64,000 nucleotides of DNA, taken from Hemileia vastatrix (Eukaryota > Basidiomycota > Pucciniomycetes > Pucciniales > Zaghouaniaceae). Of the stretch, positions 46,201-60,266 are shown one piece after another. The translations under genes and the position numbers were made by a program. Under the pieces are notes generated by a model. That model was not told the DNA's origin. It saw only the letters and a program-made list of their open reading frames with translations, and ran no database searches. Every line of letters begins with the position of its first letter. Within the stretch, counting starts at the first letter, position 1. Location of the stretch: positions 2,602,001-2,666,000 of the forward strand of contig JASXTE010000001.1 of NCBI GenBank assembly GCA_030280995.1. The letters run 5' to 3'.

Positions 46201-49200
46201 CCGATGTAACTTCATCAACTTCACGCATTACTAATTCAGTTTCCTCAACCTTTTTACCAACTTCAGCAGCTTCAAGTTTAAGAGTCTCCAAAGTTTTGAT
46301 CACATTATCATCATCCAAAATATTACCAGTTGACTCGCTCAACGCTTGTAGAAGTGCTTTTTCAAGATGTCTCAGTCTAACTTTGAATTCACCTTGAAGC
46401 TTCATCAAATCAGTCCTCTTTCTGTCTGTATCGGGTCTTTCAACCCGAAGGACTTGATTAAGAGATTGACTCTGAAGACTTCCTCGTGTCATGGTAAAAT
46501 TGACAAAAGTCACTCGACTACAGATATCGGGTGAAAATTCAACCGATGGATCTTTAGTTGACAAAAACATAGTGAATGCCGGCGAAAAATCAATATCTTG
46601 ATTTCCCAGACGGATCAAAACTCGTCCCCCAGCTCTTCGAAGTTCCTTGTTGAGGACAGCATTAAGGATAGGGTCGAGATGCTCAACATCCTGAATTAAA
46701 AGTGGTGTACCAAACCGCAAAGCACTTTCCAGATTTTTGACAAACGCGTCATCCAAAAAGCTGGTGACAGTCATTTTACGATCTCGATATTCATTCATCA
46801 AAAATGTTGTAGCTTGACCGGAAGGATCAATAATGAGTGGATACCTGTTAAACCGCTTCAGCATAATCGCATTTTCAATACAAAGATCATCAGCAGGCAA
46901 TGACTTAGATTGCCATCCTAAGCGATCGTCAGCAGTAGATAAATATTCAGATAATGAAAGCTCCTGCTTATATTTAATGTTTGCTTGATTGAGATGATCA
47001 GCCCACCCAATCCACATTGCTTCCCGATAAGATTGATCGAAAAAACCCCCATAGGTCAGGAAGGCGGCTGATAAAAGTACATCACCAGCAATTGTGCTCA
47101 TCTGAACGTCAAAAGTAGCACTCCCAGCCTCCCATCGGAGTTTCTCAGAGCCCAAGCTTTCTAGAAGAGTGATACTTCTATCGACTTTACTTTGAACGCG
47201 TTGCATCTCAGCCTTGATTGCTTCTTTTTCACTAATCAGAGCCGCGTATTCTTGAGTGTACTGCTCGATACTAGCCCGAAGCTCAGAAATCATCGTGACC
47301 ATAGTAGCTGCTTGATTTTGAGTTGCGCTTGCTTGCTCTTCCAGTGATTGAACTTCACTCCTAAGAGGTCCCACTTTGTCCAAAATTTCTGAGAATCGAA
47401 CCTGAGCCAATACCCATTTGCACAATGGACCACAAGCTTTACTAGCTCGGTTGACCGTTTCGAAATTAAAAGACGAGCGGGAAAGAAATTCTGCCTTCAT
47501 TTTTTCGCGCAATTGCTTAGTCATGCGCTTATCAGTATCAAAATTCACAATACTAGCAATGAAGTCGTCCTTTCGAATGATACCCTGTACAGTCTTCCAA
47601 CTTTCGATTTTATGTCCAAGAATCGTGCACACTGACTCCATGGCAAGTTTTACAGCCTCAGGGGGATTCGCCATAGAACGAACTTCGGTCAAATGTTGCT
47701 TTTTGATATTCGAAACTGCTGCTTGCGCCTCTTCTACCGCAGGTTCAGCGTCAGCCAGATCGCTCATCACCACCGCCCGGCGTTCAGCAATATCTTTTTT
47801 CTGTTGCTCCAAGTTAGCTTGAATCTCAATAGAAGCTTGCTGCTTTTCTTGAGCTTTTGCCCGATCTGAAACCATCTGCTCTAATTTAGCCTTGCCCTCC
47901 GATTCTTTGGCCTCTAGCTGCGTACTTTTGATGGCCAACGATTTCCGCAATTCTTCAACTTGAACAACAGTATCACGAAGCTTATCTAAACCAATATTCA
48001 AATGGCGCTGTTGTTCCTCAAGGTCGTCTCTCTTTTCATTGAACAAAGTCACAAAGTTTTTGATGAAATCAAGATAGTGACGTGGTGTTGCATAATTGAA
48101 TCGAGCCTGTCTCCGGGCTAGACGCTTATTTGTATCATACATAGACATGTGAACAGCCACCAAAGCATTGATCACGGCTGTTCGGTGAACCGGAGGAAGA
48201 GACAGACGACGGTAAACAATGGGGAAATTATCTGGCGGGGAATAATTTCCACTATCAAGGTCAAGTGATGATGTAAATTCCATCCCGACTTGGAAAAAGG
48301 CTTGGTCTGACCAGTCACCAAACCAATCAAGCACACAACGATTGAACAAAGCAGGAGATGTCGCAGCTCGCGATGCAAGACCATTTTCTGGGGGGTTCAT
48401 TGTAAAAACAACATGGAGATTTTTGGCGACTTGCTGAGTAAACCATCGATAAAGCTCATCAGGTGAATCAAGCATAACACCATCTCTTTGAGCCCCTTCT
48501 TTGCATGCGGTCATAAGCGCAGCATGCTCATCACCCTCAAAAAGACCAGGTACTTCTGCGTTGGCCAGCAAAGTATTCATTCTTTCTAGAAAACCAGAAT
48601 CTAACACATTTGATTCGTCCATAATGAAACAAATTTTTTCTGCTTTACAACCTGAACGTCGAAGAACGATGCGCAAATCCTCATCGAAATCGGCCGCGTT
48701 ATACTTATTATGGACTTTGATCTGAAAAATGCTTAGACCATTCATCCAAGCAACAAAACGAGACAAAGTTGTCTGTAATGATACAGAGAAGAAAAAAATG
48801 AATCAATTCTTGACTATTGGAAATCTAGCCTGATTTTGCTTACCTTACCACTTCCACTCACACCAATCAACAAAAGATGACCTTGGACTTGTCTAAAAAC
48901 TCGATCAATTCTCAACACATGATCAAGGACATCATTAAACAAAACCAAAGGTACATCCAACTCCTCTTCATAAAACACACGAAGTCTGGCTTTAGAATAT
49001 TCTCGCAATTCTTCACGGTCAACACTAATATAATTTTTAGATGTCCAATTCGAAAACAAAATAGGTCGAGCAAGTGCTTCCTCTCTCTCAAGGGTGGGGA
49101 AATGTGTCAATATTGTCGAATCAATCTTCTCATCTGTCCATTGTTTTTCTTCTTCAGTTACTAATCGATCCGAAAACAATCGTAACGCTTCATGAGCCCA

Positions 49201-52200
49201 TACTCGCACCAATCCTTCCAAAGATAGCGTCTCAAGCGGCCGGATGGATTCATAAATACCTCTCACCCATCTAGTCAGCTCACGGGGACTGTACACATAA
49301 TGGGCCTGAATATCGCTAGTGAACCGTTTTTGAGACGCAAGATAAAACTCTACCATAGCGTCGGTCAGTGGCTCGGCGTGACCGCGCAAAGTTGGAAGTA
49401 CCTTGAGGGCAGCGCGGTTAAAAGTGCCATAAATTTGTTTCAGAGAAGCTTCGCCAGGGTAATCAACCATCACTAATGGTGCATGTCTTAGGAACCGATG
49501 GGATAACGGTACTCGGCCCGGATCTGTAGGTGGATTACAAGCCCCAACAAATTGAATGTGCTCAAGTCGAATCCACGCCTTATCAGTTGGCCTCCAAAAG
49601 CCACCTCCTTCGACCAACTGTCGTAAAAAGGATATGACCTTTTGAGTACCATATTTATCGGTAGCCGGCAAGTTAATTTCATCGCAGAAAACTACAATCC
49701 ATTTTCCAATCTGGATTGGTGTAAGCACAAACCCATTTGAAGTTTTCTTGTATTCACAATGCTGATCAAAAGTTTTCAAAACCAACTCAGGTGTTGTAGC
49801 ACTCGAAAAATTAAGACCTACAACATCCATATCAGGAAGCTTGCGAAGCGCGCTAAACAAAGTCATAGTTTTTCCTGAGCCAGGTGGACCACAAAGCATC
49901 AAAGGCTTGTGGTCAGATAGCCACGAGTACAATACTTCTTCATGCCGAACAGTGTCCAAAGTTGGAATAACAACATCTGAAGCAGTGATTTGGTTTGTAT
50001 CAATATCAATAATAGGTACTGAGTTTTGCCAAGATACCCAATCACCTGATTGGACTTGAACATCAAAATCAATTAGTGAGGTGCTAGCCCCACTGAAAAG
50101 CGGCATATCTAACCCTGAATGGTCTCTTAAAAAATCACCCATTCGCGCTCGAACTTCGAGCTTTGAGTCCCCGGTGAAAGCCCAAACAATGCTGACCAAT
50201 AGCCTTTTAGTCACATAAGCTTCAACTTGCTCTGTCTGAAGTGGAAAGTCTGAGTGCTGAGTATTGTAATCCAAAACATTCCTGATCGTCTTATTGACCA
50301 ATGAGAACAATGTGGATAACGCACGCGCCGGAGTAAACTCCATGATATGATCTTCGGCAGCAGCAAAGTACAAAGCCTTAGTTACAAGCCCATCTTCTTC
50401 GAAATAAGGCTCTAAAACTTTGATAATAATCCGCTGAGTCGTAAGATTTTCAGAGACTTTCTGGTTTCCTGAAGTTACAGGGTTACGACTCGGTGCTTCC
50501 GTTAACAGGGAATCATCATCAAACGAGTCTAGAGCTACCTCTCGCGCCATTGACAAATAATTCTGATAAAGCATGGTTGGCGAAACAGCATCCTCACTAA
50601 ACCAAACCATCCCACACCGACTGACAGTAGCCAATGTAGCATATTTGAGAGATTCAACCTCAAACATGATTCGAACATTAGATGGAAGATTGAGACGTTC
50701 ACCATTAGGCAAAGTAAGCAGCTTGTTGTCATCCAAAACACTAATTCGCAAGTTTATTAATTAGCCACCGAATCCTCTGGCCAAGTATTGAAGATAAAAT
50801 GAGAGAATATCTACCTGTTCAAATTTTCGACCCATTCAGGATCTACATCACCATCGAATATTATCCAGTGGCGCTTAGAATCTTCACCACGAACATTGTC
50901 AATTATTTTCCTTAAAATGTTAGTAAAAAGACCATCATTCCATTCACGAGTAGTTGGGTCCAAAGTTCCATACAAGGCATCTTTCGAGATTGCTTTAGGG
51001 TCAATAACATAATGTACACCTTCTCGCCCTTCCATCCTTTCTAAGGCTGTTAGTAAGACGCGCCAAGCTGAAGTTTTTCCCGTAGCAGAAGGCCCAACCA
51101 TCATCAAACCATGCTGAATGTTTTGAATTTGGTACAGCTGAACAACTTTTTGACACCACACATCACCAACAACCAAATGTCGTTCAGAAGCGACAGTATT
51201 AATGTGTCTTTTCAGCTCATCAAGATCACTGGGGACATATTCCACTCCAGGGAAAACATCTGATAACAGACTGATCAATATAAGTGAAAATAGAATGAGT
51301 ATCTTCAGATTAAATCAGTGTTCAAAAAATCTAAAGGTTCAAAGAAAAATACCTTGTTAACAAGGGTACATCTTCAGCTACCAATTTAGGAACAATCGTC
51401 TCAGTAACACTTTGAATCAATATTTCTTGTTCAGCTATTTTGATTGATTCAGAATCTTTCAAATCCTGATTTTGAGTTTTTGTACGTTTCAAGAAACCTG
51501 CACTTGTAAGGACTGCTTTGAGAGCCCGCAAACCAAAATCATAGTGCGGCTGACGTGAAAGTTGCTCATCGCACAAGCTAAAAAAAGGGACTACCTTGGA
51601 GGCAAGGATTTCTGCAGTTCGAAAACCTTGTGAAAAGAGCATGACTTGCGCAATCAATTCACGATCAGGTCTTGTCATGGCCATACTACGAAATAACTTC
51701 TTCAAATTATCGGGTAGGTTTGAACGCCCTGCATAGCCCGGGTTCATAGTGATGAAAATCCTAATAAATTAAATGTAAGCAGATAATATGATAATTGATC
51801 AATAAAAATGAAGAAAAATTAAATAAAACAGCGTACCCGGTATGAGGATTGACACGAAGAGTTTTGCCAACTAACTCAACTTCCGCTTTAGAATCAGTCG
51901 TTGATGCCCTCAAGCCTTGCTGAATACTCTGAATTTGTTGTGAAACGGCACTCAAAATTCTTTCCTCAAGCCGATTTGCTTCATCAAAGCATCCCCAAGC
52001 TCCAACCTGACAAAGACCAACAAATATACGACCCATGGCCTGAAAATCAAAAGTTTCGTCACAACAAAAAACTAAAACAAACCGCCCTAGTTGAACGCCT
52101 AGAGCTTTTACAGACTCAGTTTTTCCTAAAAAACAAAAAAGGCAGGAAAAGTTTTAGGATCAAATAATGAGATAAAATTCAGGTCGGGAATCAAAATTTA

Positions 52201-55200
52201 TACCGGTTCCTGCGGGGCCAAAAGGAGAGCCCCCTAGTTTTCCATGAAGAGCCTGAGTCAAGGTTAGATAACATCGATCGGTTAAAGGTGTTTGAACAAG
52301 TCTATCGGAAACTCCTAGGTATTCGAATCCGTAAGGGAAAACAGCGTTAGCCATGTGTATCGATAAACGGTTCTCTGGAGTAGTCACAGTTGTATCTAGA
52401 TAAAACCGCATGTGATATAGCCATTCAAAGCTTGCAGCGGAATCCACCCTATTGCTCATCAGAATTCTAATGACATCTCTTTGATGTACTAGCTCCGTTA
52501 TCATGTGCTCACATTTGCGGCGCATAATTGGGGGGATGTCACCAAGCACAACAGTTGCAAGTAAATCCAGAGTTCGCATAGCAATCTCAAGAGGCTCTTC
52601 CAAACTTTTGCCATTCTTCAAGCATCGATCAACTGTTTCCGTCCATAAAATCTGGATGGTGAGCACAACCAATTGAGCTGGAAAAGAATTAATCCAGTCT
52701 AATAGACTCGTTCCATCCAGAGACTCAGATGAAGAATAAAATTTAGACAGATGTTCATATGAAGTAAATAACAATTCAGCAAGAGATATCTTCATCTGCG
52801 ACTCTAGTTTGGCTAACCAGTCATTGATTTTGGGAAAATCTTTCAAAACGATTGGGGTCGAAAATGGTACTTCTTCGCCTTCACGTGAAGCCATACCTTC
52901 TATCCTTGTAATCTCTGAATCCAAAGTAAGAGTAGCCAAGCCAGCAAACATCTTTTTGAGATGCTTGGCAACACGTAATACATCTTTGCTGTTACCTAAG
53001 ATTTCCAACAAATCTTCATCACCCACAAAATAAAATCTCGGAAAAGACGACCGTTCCCGTTCAAGATATTCACCAAGAGCTTTTTGGAGTTTGCCCAATG
53101 ACTCTGATAGTTTATCTAGAGTCCTGAGAGCTTGGGGTATTTGTATTACGTCCAAAACAAGTGGGTATTTGAAAACTTTTTTCATCAGCGCCAAATATTC
53201 CGTATTAATAGTGCTGAAGCGACTATTTTCTTGAGGTAATAAATGTTTGATGTCAGCATTCCCAGTAAAGATACCTCTGCGATTGGGTAAAAAATTGTCA
53301 TAAGACCAAAAATTTGATTAATTCCTGAACGCTGTTCCTTAATGGCTGAATAGCTTACTCTAGATAAACCCATTGGCGCTGGACGTCAACCCATTTATCA
53401 AACATTTCCGAGATTCGGTTTAATCTTTCATTCCACGAGACGGCTTCTTCTTCAAAAGTTCTGTAATATGGTGACAGTTTCATCTGTCCCAAAGCACTAG
53501 TGTGTTCGCTACATTTGGCAAATAACTCATCCCACCCTCGAATCAGCCGAGTCTTGTTTTGAAATTGCGCCAAGTCTAAGATGTATCCTTCCCAAGTTTC
53601 TTTAATCTAAACCGAAAAGAAGAAAATGAAAATTAATCAATACCAAGAGCTGAAGTGCTAAAGTGAAAAACAATCATCCATTTATAAAAGCAAACCTGTT
53701 TTAGATACTCTTCTAAAGCTACTTCTCCTGTAGCTTGTGCCAAAACCTGACGAATCGCCTCTTCATTACGCTTCAAATCCATATCCCATACCGTACCAAG
53801 AGTCATTTGAGAAGGAGCATAATATCCCGAAAGTCGAAGGTTTTTGTATAACATTTTCCAGTGTCGCTCACGTAAAGCATCAGACTTCAGCTCACTAACA
53901 ATAGTGACACTCTTTTGATACGATTTGATAGTATCTTGTACAAATTCAAACGCTTGGTACTGCCGCATTTTACTAGGCATGTCCCGCGTGCTACTCAACA
54001 ATGCCTCCAGAGATTGTCGAAGTTTTTTGGGAGTAATTGAAGACCAAGGAGTTTCCCGCAAATCAGATAATTGAGCCCAAATACCTGAAAGAGCTGTCCA
54101 AACAGCTTTCAAGTCAACAATCTCTTCACCAACAGGCTCCAAGTGTAAATTAGGAATATGGCCTAAATCTAAAGCTTCCTTTGCTCGACAAACCATGTCG
54201 TATTCTTCTTTCAGGCGATTGGCACGACTTTCAAAAATGTTAATGGAATTGAGGGCAATGTCAGGTTTGAGGTCACCATTGATTGGCTTATCTTTCTCCC
54301 AGTCAGCCACTAGAACTTCTATTTTCTTTTGAACAATATTATCTTCTGCGACAATTTTCATTTGTAGTCCAGCTATAATTAGCACACAAATGATAAAAAT
54401 AAAACATTAGATGATTGTTCTTGTGTAAGTGTGCCACTTTATGAAAAATGAAATGAAAATTTAAACTAGCCTAACTGTTCCTGTATAGTTGAATTTCGTC
54501 GCTTCAACAAATCTTGAAATGTATTCCATTCAGATTCGATTTGATCAACATACAGCCAATCAGAGGCAAACTGATAACGTTGACGGGTCAAAGTTTTTTC
54601 ACCCTGCTCGAAAATTTCAATCTCTGGGCCCCATTTTTTAACTTTGCGCTTCAGATCAGTGACAAATGTGATGAAAGAAACAGCTTGAGCAGTTGATGAC
54701 GTTTCAATCGAGTAAGTTTCCAAATCATGACGAGCTTTAACAATGGCCATGTAAGTATCTCTCATGGCTGTTCCTAGCTTGGCACCAAATCGGATTAAAA
54801 CATCTTTTTGCCAAGTATCATACTTTGCGTTCACTTTTGCTTGCACTTGCTCATAGTTTACCTCAGCGACGCCAAAAAATCTCGAGGTCTCCGAATTATC
54901 AAAAGTTGATCTGGTTTTCCGAATTTCGGCCAAAGTTTGTTGCCAAGCAGATAAAGATTCACCCAGCCGACCATAAACATAATCGGGTTCGAGATCCCAC
55001 AAGGACTGAAACTGCAGCCACTTGTTAACATATATCGATATTTCAGCGACTTTTTCTTCCACGACAGCATACGGGCGCCGTAAAGTCGCATCATCAAATC
55101 TGGAAAGCTGTAATGTTTGAACGTCAAGAACAGATGATGAAACTAAAAACATAAATGGATATGAAGTAAATTCCTACCAGCGCTATATAAGTCTCGTTTT

Positions 55201-55802
55201 CAGGCTCCTTGGCGTGAAGGTTCAAATCCATTTCATATTTTTCACCTTGGATTCGAGGTAAGCGGCATATAATACCTAAATAATGCAAAGTGTCACTAAG
55301 AAAAAAAACTGATGCAGTCAAGGATTTGGGATAATTGCGACAACTGACCAAGCCATTCGTGTAGCTGCTTATACCAATTCGCGCGGGCCGACTCTATAGG
55401 TGGATCGAGATGAATGACTTGATTTTTGATGCGGATCTCATGGACAAGAGGTTTTACTTTAAAATCATTTTCCATTATCTAAATGTAGAGAGCGGGTCAA
55501 AAACAGAAACGGTCGGATAAAATTGAAAATTTCAACCTTGGGCGTAACCACTGTCACCTTCTTCCCCGCCGCTCCTACACCATTCAAAGTAGGTTTATCA
55601 GCTTTCTTGGTTATACTTACACTATCAGAAGGGCCATCAGATGGTTCTGATTTCTTCATGAACTGTTGATTCCAAACATTGATGATTGTTTCCAATCTTT
55701 TCATAAAAACAATTTCGATTTTTCCATCAATCTCAACAGTCCAGTCATGTAAATTAGCATAGCCTTTCATGCTTAGATTATCGATCTATCGATTGAAATC
55801 AA

Positions 55803-55833
<31 letters not shown>

Positions 55834-58800
55834 GGTAAGAGGAAAGGGAGGTAGATCAGAAAAAAATATGATATAAAAAGGCCAACAACTCACAGTTTTT
55901 TGAATCTGGTCAAGTAATTGTTGGAAAACTTCAGATTTGTATTCACATTTTTCTAACTCTTCAATCACCTTGAGAAGCTCTTCATACATGATCAGTAAGT
56001 CATCTGTTCTTTCTTGGAAAATGCCAACTTTGGTTGCCAACTCTCGAACAAAACTACCATGCCTTCCTTCTCGACCGCTTACCATTTCACTGCCAAGATT
56101 TGAGCTGCGCGATAGTGACCCCATAATATTTCTATTTGAACTCGTATTGATTGCTTCTACAAACAGGCCAACAAAATTTTCCCATCGAATGCTAAAACCT
56201 CTAGCAATTAAATCGCAAACTTCATTTCGATGATTTGCGATTAAACTAGCGATTCCAGGAATCTCATTCACCTTAGACAAGGTTTGTTCGTAGGTCCGCA
56301 CAGATTCCAGTAGGCTAACCGCATTCGGATAAACCCTTTTGGCATCTTTCGCGCTGGAAATCATTTGATGGGAAACATTGAATCCTAGCCACAGTAAATT
56401 TCGAACTTCTTTAAAAATAACGATTACGTGAGGATCGAATGCGACGGATAATCGATAAACACCCGTAGAGCGAGATTTAATGATGTCAAAGATTCGTCCC
56501 GTAATGTTAACGTCACGTTTATTCCATTCTTTTACCCAAGAATCAAATATAGGTTTCGTTTCGAGCTTCTTTTGAAAATTTTGACTGTCCATTTCAAGTT
56601 TGGCCCCATCCGCGTAGGATTCCCAACCTTTTCCAAGTACGTCTTCAACCCGCTTCATGTACATAGAAAGTTGACGATTGATCTGTTTAGCCCATATTAT
56701 TGCCCCAGATATTGGTGGTATATCGCGTAACTGTGACATAGGATAAGCTTCTGAATTCCGATACTAAATTAAACCAATCAGTAGACCATGCATCAACAAA
56801 ATCATCCCTTGAAAAAATAAAAAAATAAAAACTGACCTGGCTCCGGAATTTGTCATGCAAACGATTGATATCCTCCTTGACAGATTCGATCAACTAATAT
56901 AAGATAATAAGCAAGTTGGGCGTGAAGAATTTTGAAAAATAAAATTTTCACTTACTTGTGTTTGATATTCTTGAATTGCCCCACGAATCTTGGGTCTGAC
57001 AAACAAAGCATTGAACTTTGAGAAAACCCTTTCAGAAAAGATGGTGAACCCCCAATACCAAAAGTTAGTTAAATAAAATTAGACTTTGCAATCAATTCGC
57101 ATAAGCTACCTAAACATTTCACTAGCATTTCGAGCCGAACCAAGTCGAGCGCGCAACTTTGAAATGATTTGATTTTCAACTCTTGTCACACGCTCGTTAT
57201 ATGCGTTCTCAGCAGTTGCCCAAATTTGTATTCCCTCTAAAATCAGGAATAATGTGAAAGAAAAGATTAGATTCCATCAAAAGCATATGAATAAAACCCG
57301 ATTTTTTTTAACAAAGTACTTACCAGGGGAGGTATCAAGAACATCAACATTTTTGACACTTTCGTATGCTGCTCGGACTTCGTCTTCCATATCAATATCA
57401 CTTAGTCCTGTAGTTTGAGTGCGAGAAGTTCCATCTTCCACAAAACGTCGGTCAAAATTGTTAACGCCTAAGTCGATCTTGCTAATTTCTTTGTCTCGTA
57501 AAGTCATTATTCGCAGCTGTTCATGTTGCTTTCTGAAGTCTTTCAAATAATCACATCTACGCCGTAGCTCGACGTGAACAGAATTGATCTTGATAGGAAT
57601 AAATTTTTCATTTCGCTTTCGGGTCACTTCCCGAGCTAGATTGGTAAACTCTTTTACTTGTTCTTCCCAGGCTTTAAATGCAGAAGCGGCGAGGGACATG
57701 AGGTCAGAGAAGGTCGAATATTCCATATACATAAGACGATGGTTAGTGAGTACTTTCAACATGGCTTCCGTCATGTCTTTAGATATCGCGTCAACTAAAG
57801 GTAAGGTGCGACGAATAGGGTACGGACTGAAAATTAAAATGACGCAAAACGTCAGTCAAAGGAAAAATAAATATAACAAATGAATAAAACGTACGATATT
57901 TTAATTTTTTTGTTGATGTGTGCAAAAATCTGAATGATTGAGTACTGAATGCGGCTAAGATCAGTGGCAGCAAGGAGATCATTTAAGGGGAAATCTTTCA
58001 TAAGTTGATTGTACTTGTGAACTGGATTAAAAAATAAGCAGCAAGTCAAAAACTTTGAATAATTGGTGCTGCAAGAGAAAACGAAAAAACTCACCAGTAT
58101 CAGTGGCTTCTTGAAGCCCTGTATCAGCAAGAAACGAAACTGTTGCGTGAAAGCGTTTGGCGGTCTTCAAAATTTCTAGGGTAAGAGCTATAACATAATT
58201 GGGAAATAAAATGATTAGTACAAAGAGAAAAATTAAGAATGATAAAAAAAAAATATAAAACCCAACTAATTGGTTCGCTTCTTAATTGCGCCTCGATTCC
58301 TTGCAACGCTTTCTCCATGCTAAGCCAGAAATTGATTTCTTGACTGGCTGTACCAGATTCGACATCTCGGTTGAGTTTTGTAACATTCTGGATTTCCTTG
58401 ATCCACATGTTAACAAGTTTTTGGAGGTTATTTAAAAATTGGTCATCTTTTAATTTTTGTGGGTCAATTAATTCGACTGAGACTCTGGTGCCTTCATTAT
58501 GAGCACGTTGCAAAGCAGCCGCGACATCAGGATGTATCGGAAGTAAGATTTCGGGAATGTCAACATTCTGCTGCAAATGCAGTAAAGAAAGTTCCAGTTC
58601 AGCAAACTTTTTCTTCGTCATAGGGATTCCCATCCTAGTATCACTATCTTTAGCAGCTTTACCGCCTGGACCTGTGATAGAAGTTTCGTTTAAGGCTCGT
58701 GAGCGGCTCTTGCTGTTGACATAGGCATCAAAATAGGGGGCGACTGCAAGATGAACCAGGTTATGAAGCTCTTCATAAGGATTAGCAGAGCTTGATGTAG

Positions 58801-59326
58801 TAGTTGCAGATGGGTCCTTTCCGACTGAAGAGGTAGATACAAGGGAGAGTGAATTTGAGGCAGGTCCAAAGAGATTTATGAAATGGAGTTGATGATCGAG
58901 AGGACGAGAAGTATCAATACTTGGACCCCTTTTGATGAACGCAATAGTAGCGACATGTGAAGGAGAATACTCCATTTCAAACTTAATGAAATAAGTGAAA
59001 GAATAATCGCCATCCTGATTGTTGGTTGGCAAAGGAAGATTTGAATTATCTTCTGATGAAAAGGTGGAGGGCTGAATTTGTTGACGTGCTTTGTAGAGAT
59101 AGATCACTTGCGGTTGAGGTTCAGTGCCAAAACGGTAGACACGCTCATCATAATTAGGATCAGCAAAGAGAGACTCGAGGAGATCGGTGGAAGAGGCGCT
59201 GAGAATAAGGGGCAGAAGACGTTCCAGATAGAGGCGAAAGACAGCAGGTTCAAAGGGAGAGAGGGATTCATTGGGTGGAAGGGATTCTTGCTCTCCTGCA
59301 CTTTGATAATCGAAGTTGGACTGCAT
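42973..59326 (-). CDS. Cytoplasmic dynein heavy chain, full length, 28 exons
   Basis: Minus-end-directed microtubule motor subunit. Exons (5' to 3'): 59326-58267, 58187-58095, 58021-57895, 57826-57324, 57236-57110, 57028-56956, 56893-56837, 56763-55894, 55785-55537, 55478-55349, 55275-55178, 55107-54471, 54372-53696, 53606-53359, 53276-52204, 52125-51837, 51760-51353, 51270-50815, 50740-48844, 48772-45664, 45504-44913, 44851-44789, 44718-44640, 44563-44254, 44183-43827, 43729-43571, 43465-43328, 43214-42973. Total 14,121 nt with all phases consistent: 4,706 residues. Tail ~1-1750, linker, AAA1 P-loop GPAGTGKT (2003-2010) and Walker [14 protein letters not shown]2 GPSATGKT (~2299), AAA3 GPPGSGKT (~2676), AAA4 GVSGSGKT (~3018, split by an intron), stalk and microtubule-binding domain (~3266-3576), AAA5, AAA6 and C-terminal region. 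Length is in the range of animal dyneins and longer than yeast's. The first Met suits the family N-terminus; a 5' UTR intron is possible because CCCCAG precedes it. One intron (54373-54470) starts with GC. Confidence 0.97.
43221..43273. repeat. A53 tract (T53 on the coding strand) in the last dynein intron
   Basis: 53 uninterrupted A on +. On the gene strand it is T53 immediately followed by GGACAG and the last exon, so it forms an extreme polypyrimidine tract. Exact length may be affected by sequencing. Confidence 0.9.
47132..48049 (-). other. Dynein stalk coiled coil and microtubule-binding domain
   Basis: Two antiparallel coiled-coil stretches (starting near [20 protein letters not shown] and ending near [15 protein letters not shown]) flank the globular tip at about 47387-47695 ([19 protein letters not shown]...). 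It lies within the single 3.1-kb exon 20. Confidence 0.88.
51837..52276 (-). other. Dynein AAA1 catalytic site region
   Basis: The P-loop GPAGTGKTE is interrupted by an intron (52126-52203) between the two glycine-coding halves. Walker B reads [15 protein letters not shown]; most dyneins have Phe where Ala stands after DE. This is the main ATP hydrolysis site of the motor. Confidence 0.9.
53276..59326 (-). other. Dynein tail and linker coding part (exons 1-14)
   Basis: Encodes the dimerisation and cargo-binding tail (for example [25 protein letters not shown]) and the start of the linker ([11 protein letters not shown]...GIFTGN, split between exons 14 and 15). This part has the most introns and the shortest exons (57-130 nt). 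Conservation is lower than in the motor, as in the family generally. Confidence 0.85.
55805..55833. repeat. T29 tract in a dynein intron
   Basis: 29 T on + (A29 on the coding strand) about 20 bp upstream of exon 9's acceptor at 55785. It is intronic, so length change should be tolerated. Confidence 0.9.
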
Positions 59327-60266
59327 CCTGGGGAAATCAGGATATCAGTAGGAGGAGAAGAAAGGCTGTGGATATCCATGCAATATGGCCCATGCATACC
59401 TTTCTTCCACACTTGGCGGCAATGGCATCTGAGGATGTTGGCCAAGGGCTGGGGAAGTGTCGACAAATGTTCAAACGCTGTCTTAAAGGCAGCTCAAAAA
59501 CACCAGCGAGAACAAGTAACTACTCTTTCTGATCATGGTCCTGAAAATTGGGGCAAATAAATCTCAAGCCTAAATGCAAACACTACCTGCGATTATCTCC
59601 TGCAGAAGGAAGAGGTCTAATGTTGCACTCAAGAAGGTAAAATGCATGGTCTTTTTAAAGCTAGTGGTTATATTGAGTGAAATAATGTATTTCAGAATAT
59701 TAATGATTGTATTTGTAATGTACTTTTTATACATGGAAGATAATATTTTTTCAGCAGCTACTAACGGGGTTATGGGAGAGGGAGAGATAAGAAAAGATGT
59801 GGTAAAAGGGATATTATGTTGATAGGCAGCTTTCAGGAGAGCCCTCCATTGATCTTGGTGAGTGGGGCTGGAGAGGAGGAAGACATTTTCTGGAATCTCT
59901 TTTGAAGGAAAATTGCATAGATGACAGTTGGGAGAAGGTGAGGCATTGAATCAGAAAAGGTAATGTTCAAGGGGAGAGTTGGCCAGAGAAACATTGTGTG
60001 AACACAGTGGCGTGGGATCTGGGGAGTCTAACCAGTGTTTATGAAATATAATGTGATATTAGATCTTTAAAATTACAATTTTTCCAACAAACTCATCACT
60101 CATCACTCATCCAAATTTGAAAATACTATGTTGAATATTTTATATTTATTCATTTCTCAGACAGTTAATAAAGTAAGTAAAATGCGGGGATCATTGTGCG
60201 GAGACAGTTGAATGAAAGTGGATGATCATATTTTAAATCTCTACCTAGCCACAACACAGATTCAGG
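59327..60266. other. Upstream region of the dynein gene, no further gene seen
   Basis: Must contain the dynein promoter and 5' UTR. Short ORFs on both strands show no recognised similarity. Confidence 0.45.

Noticed and set aside
59104..59466. 120-codon minus-strand ORF overlapping dynein exon 1
   Set aside because: Different frame from the conserved dynein N-terminus and no recognisable similarity.
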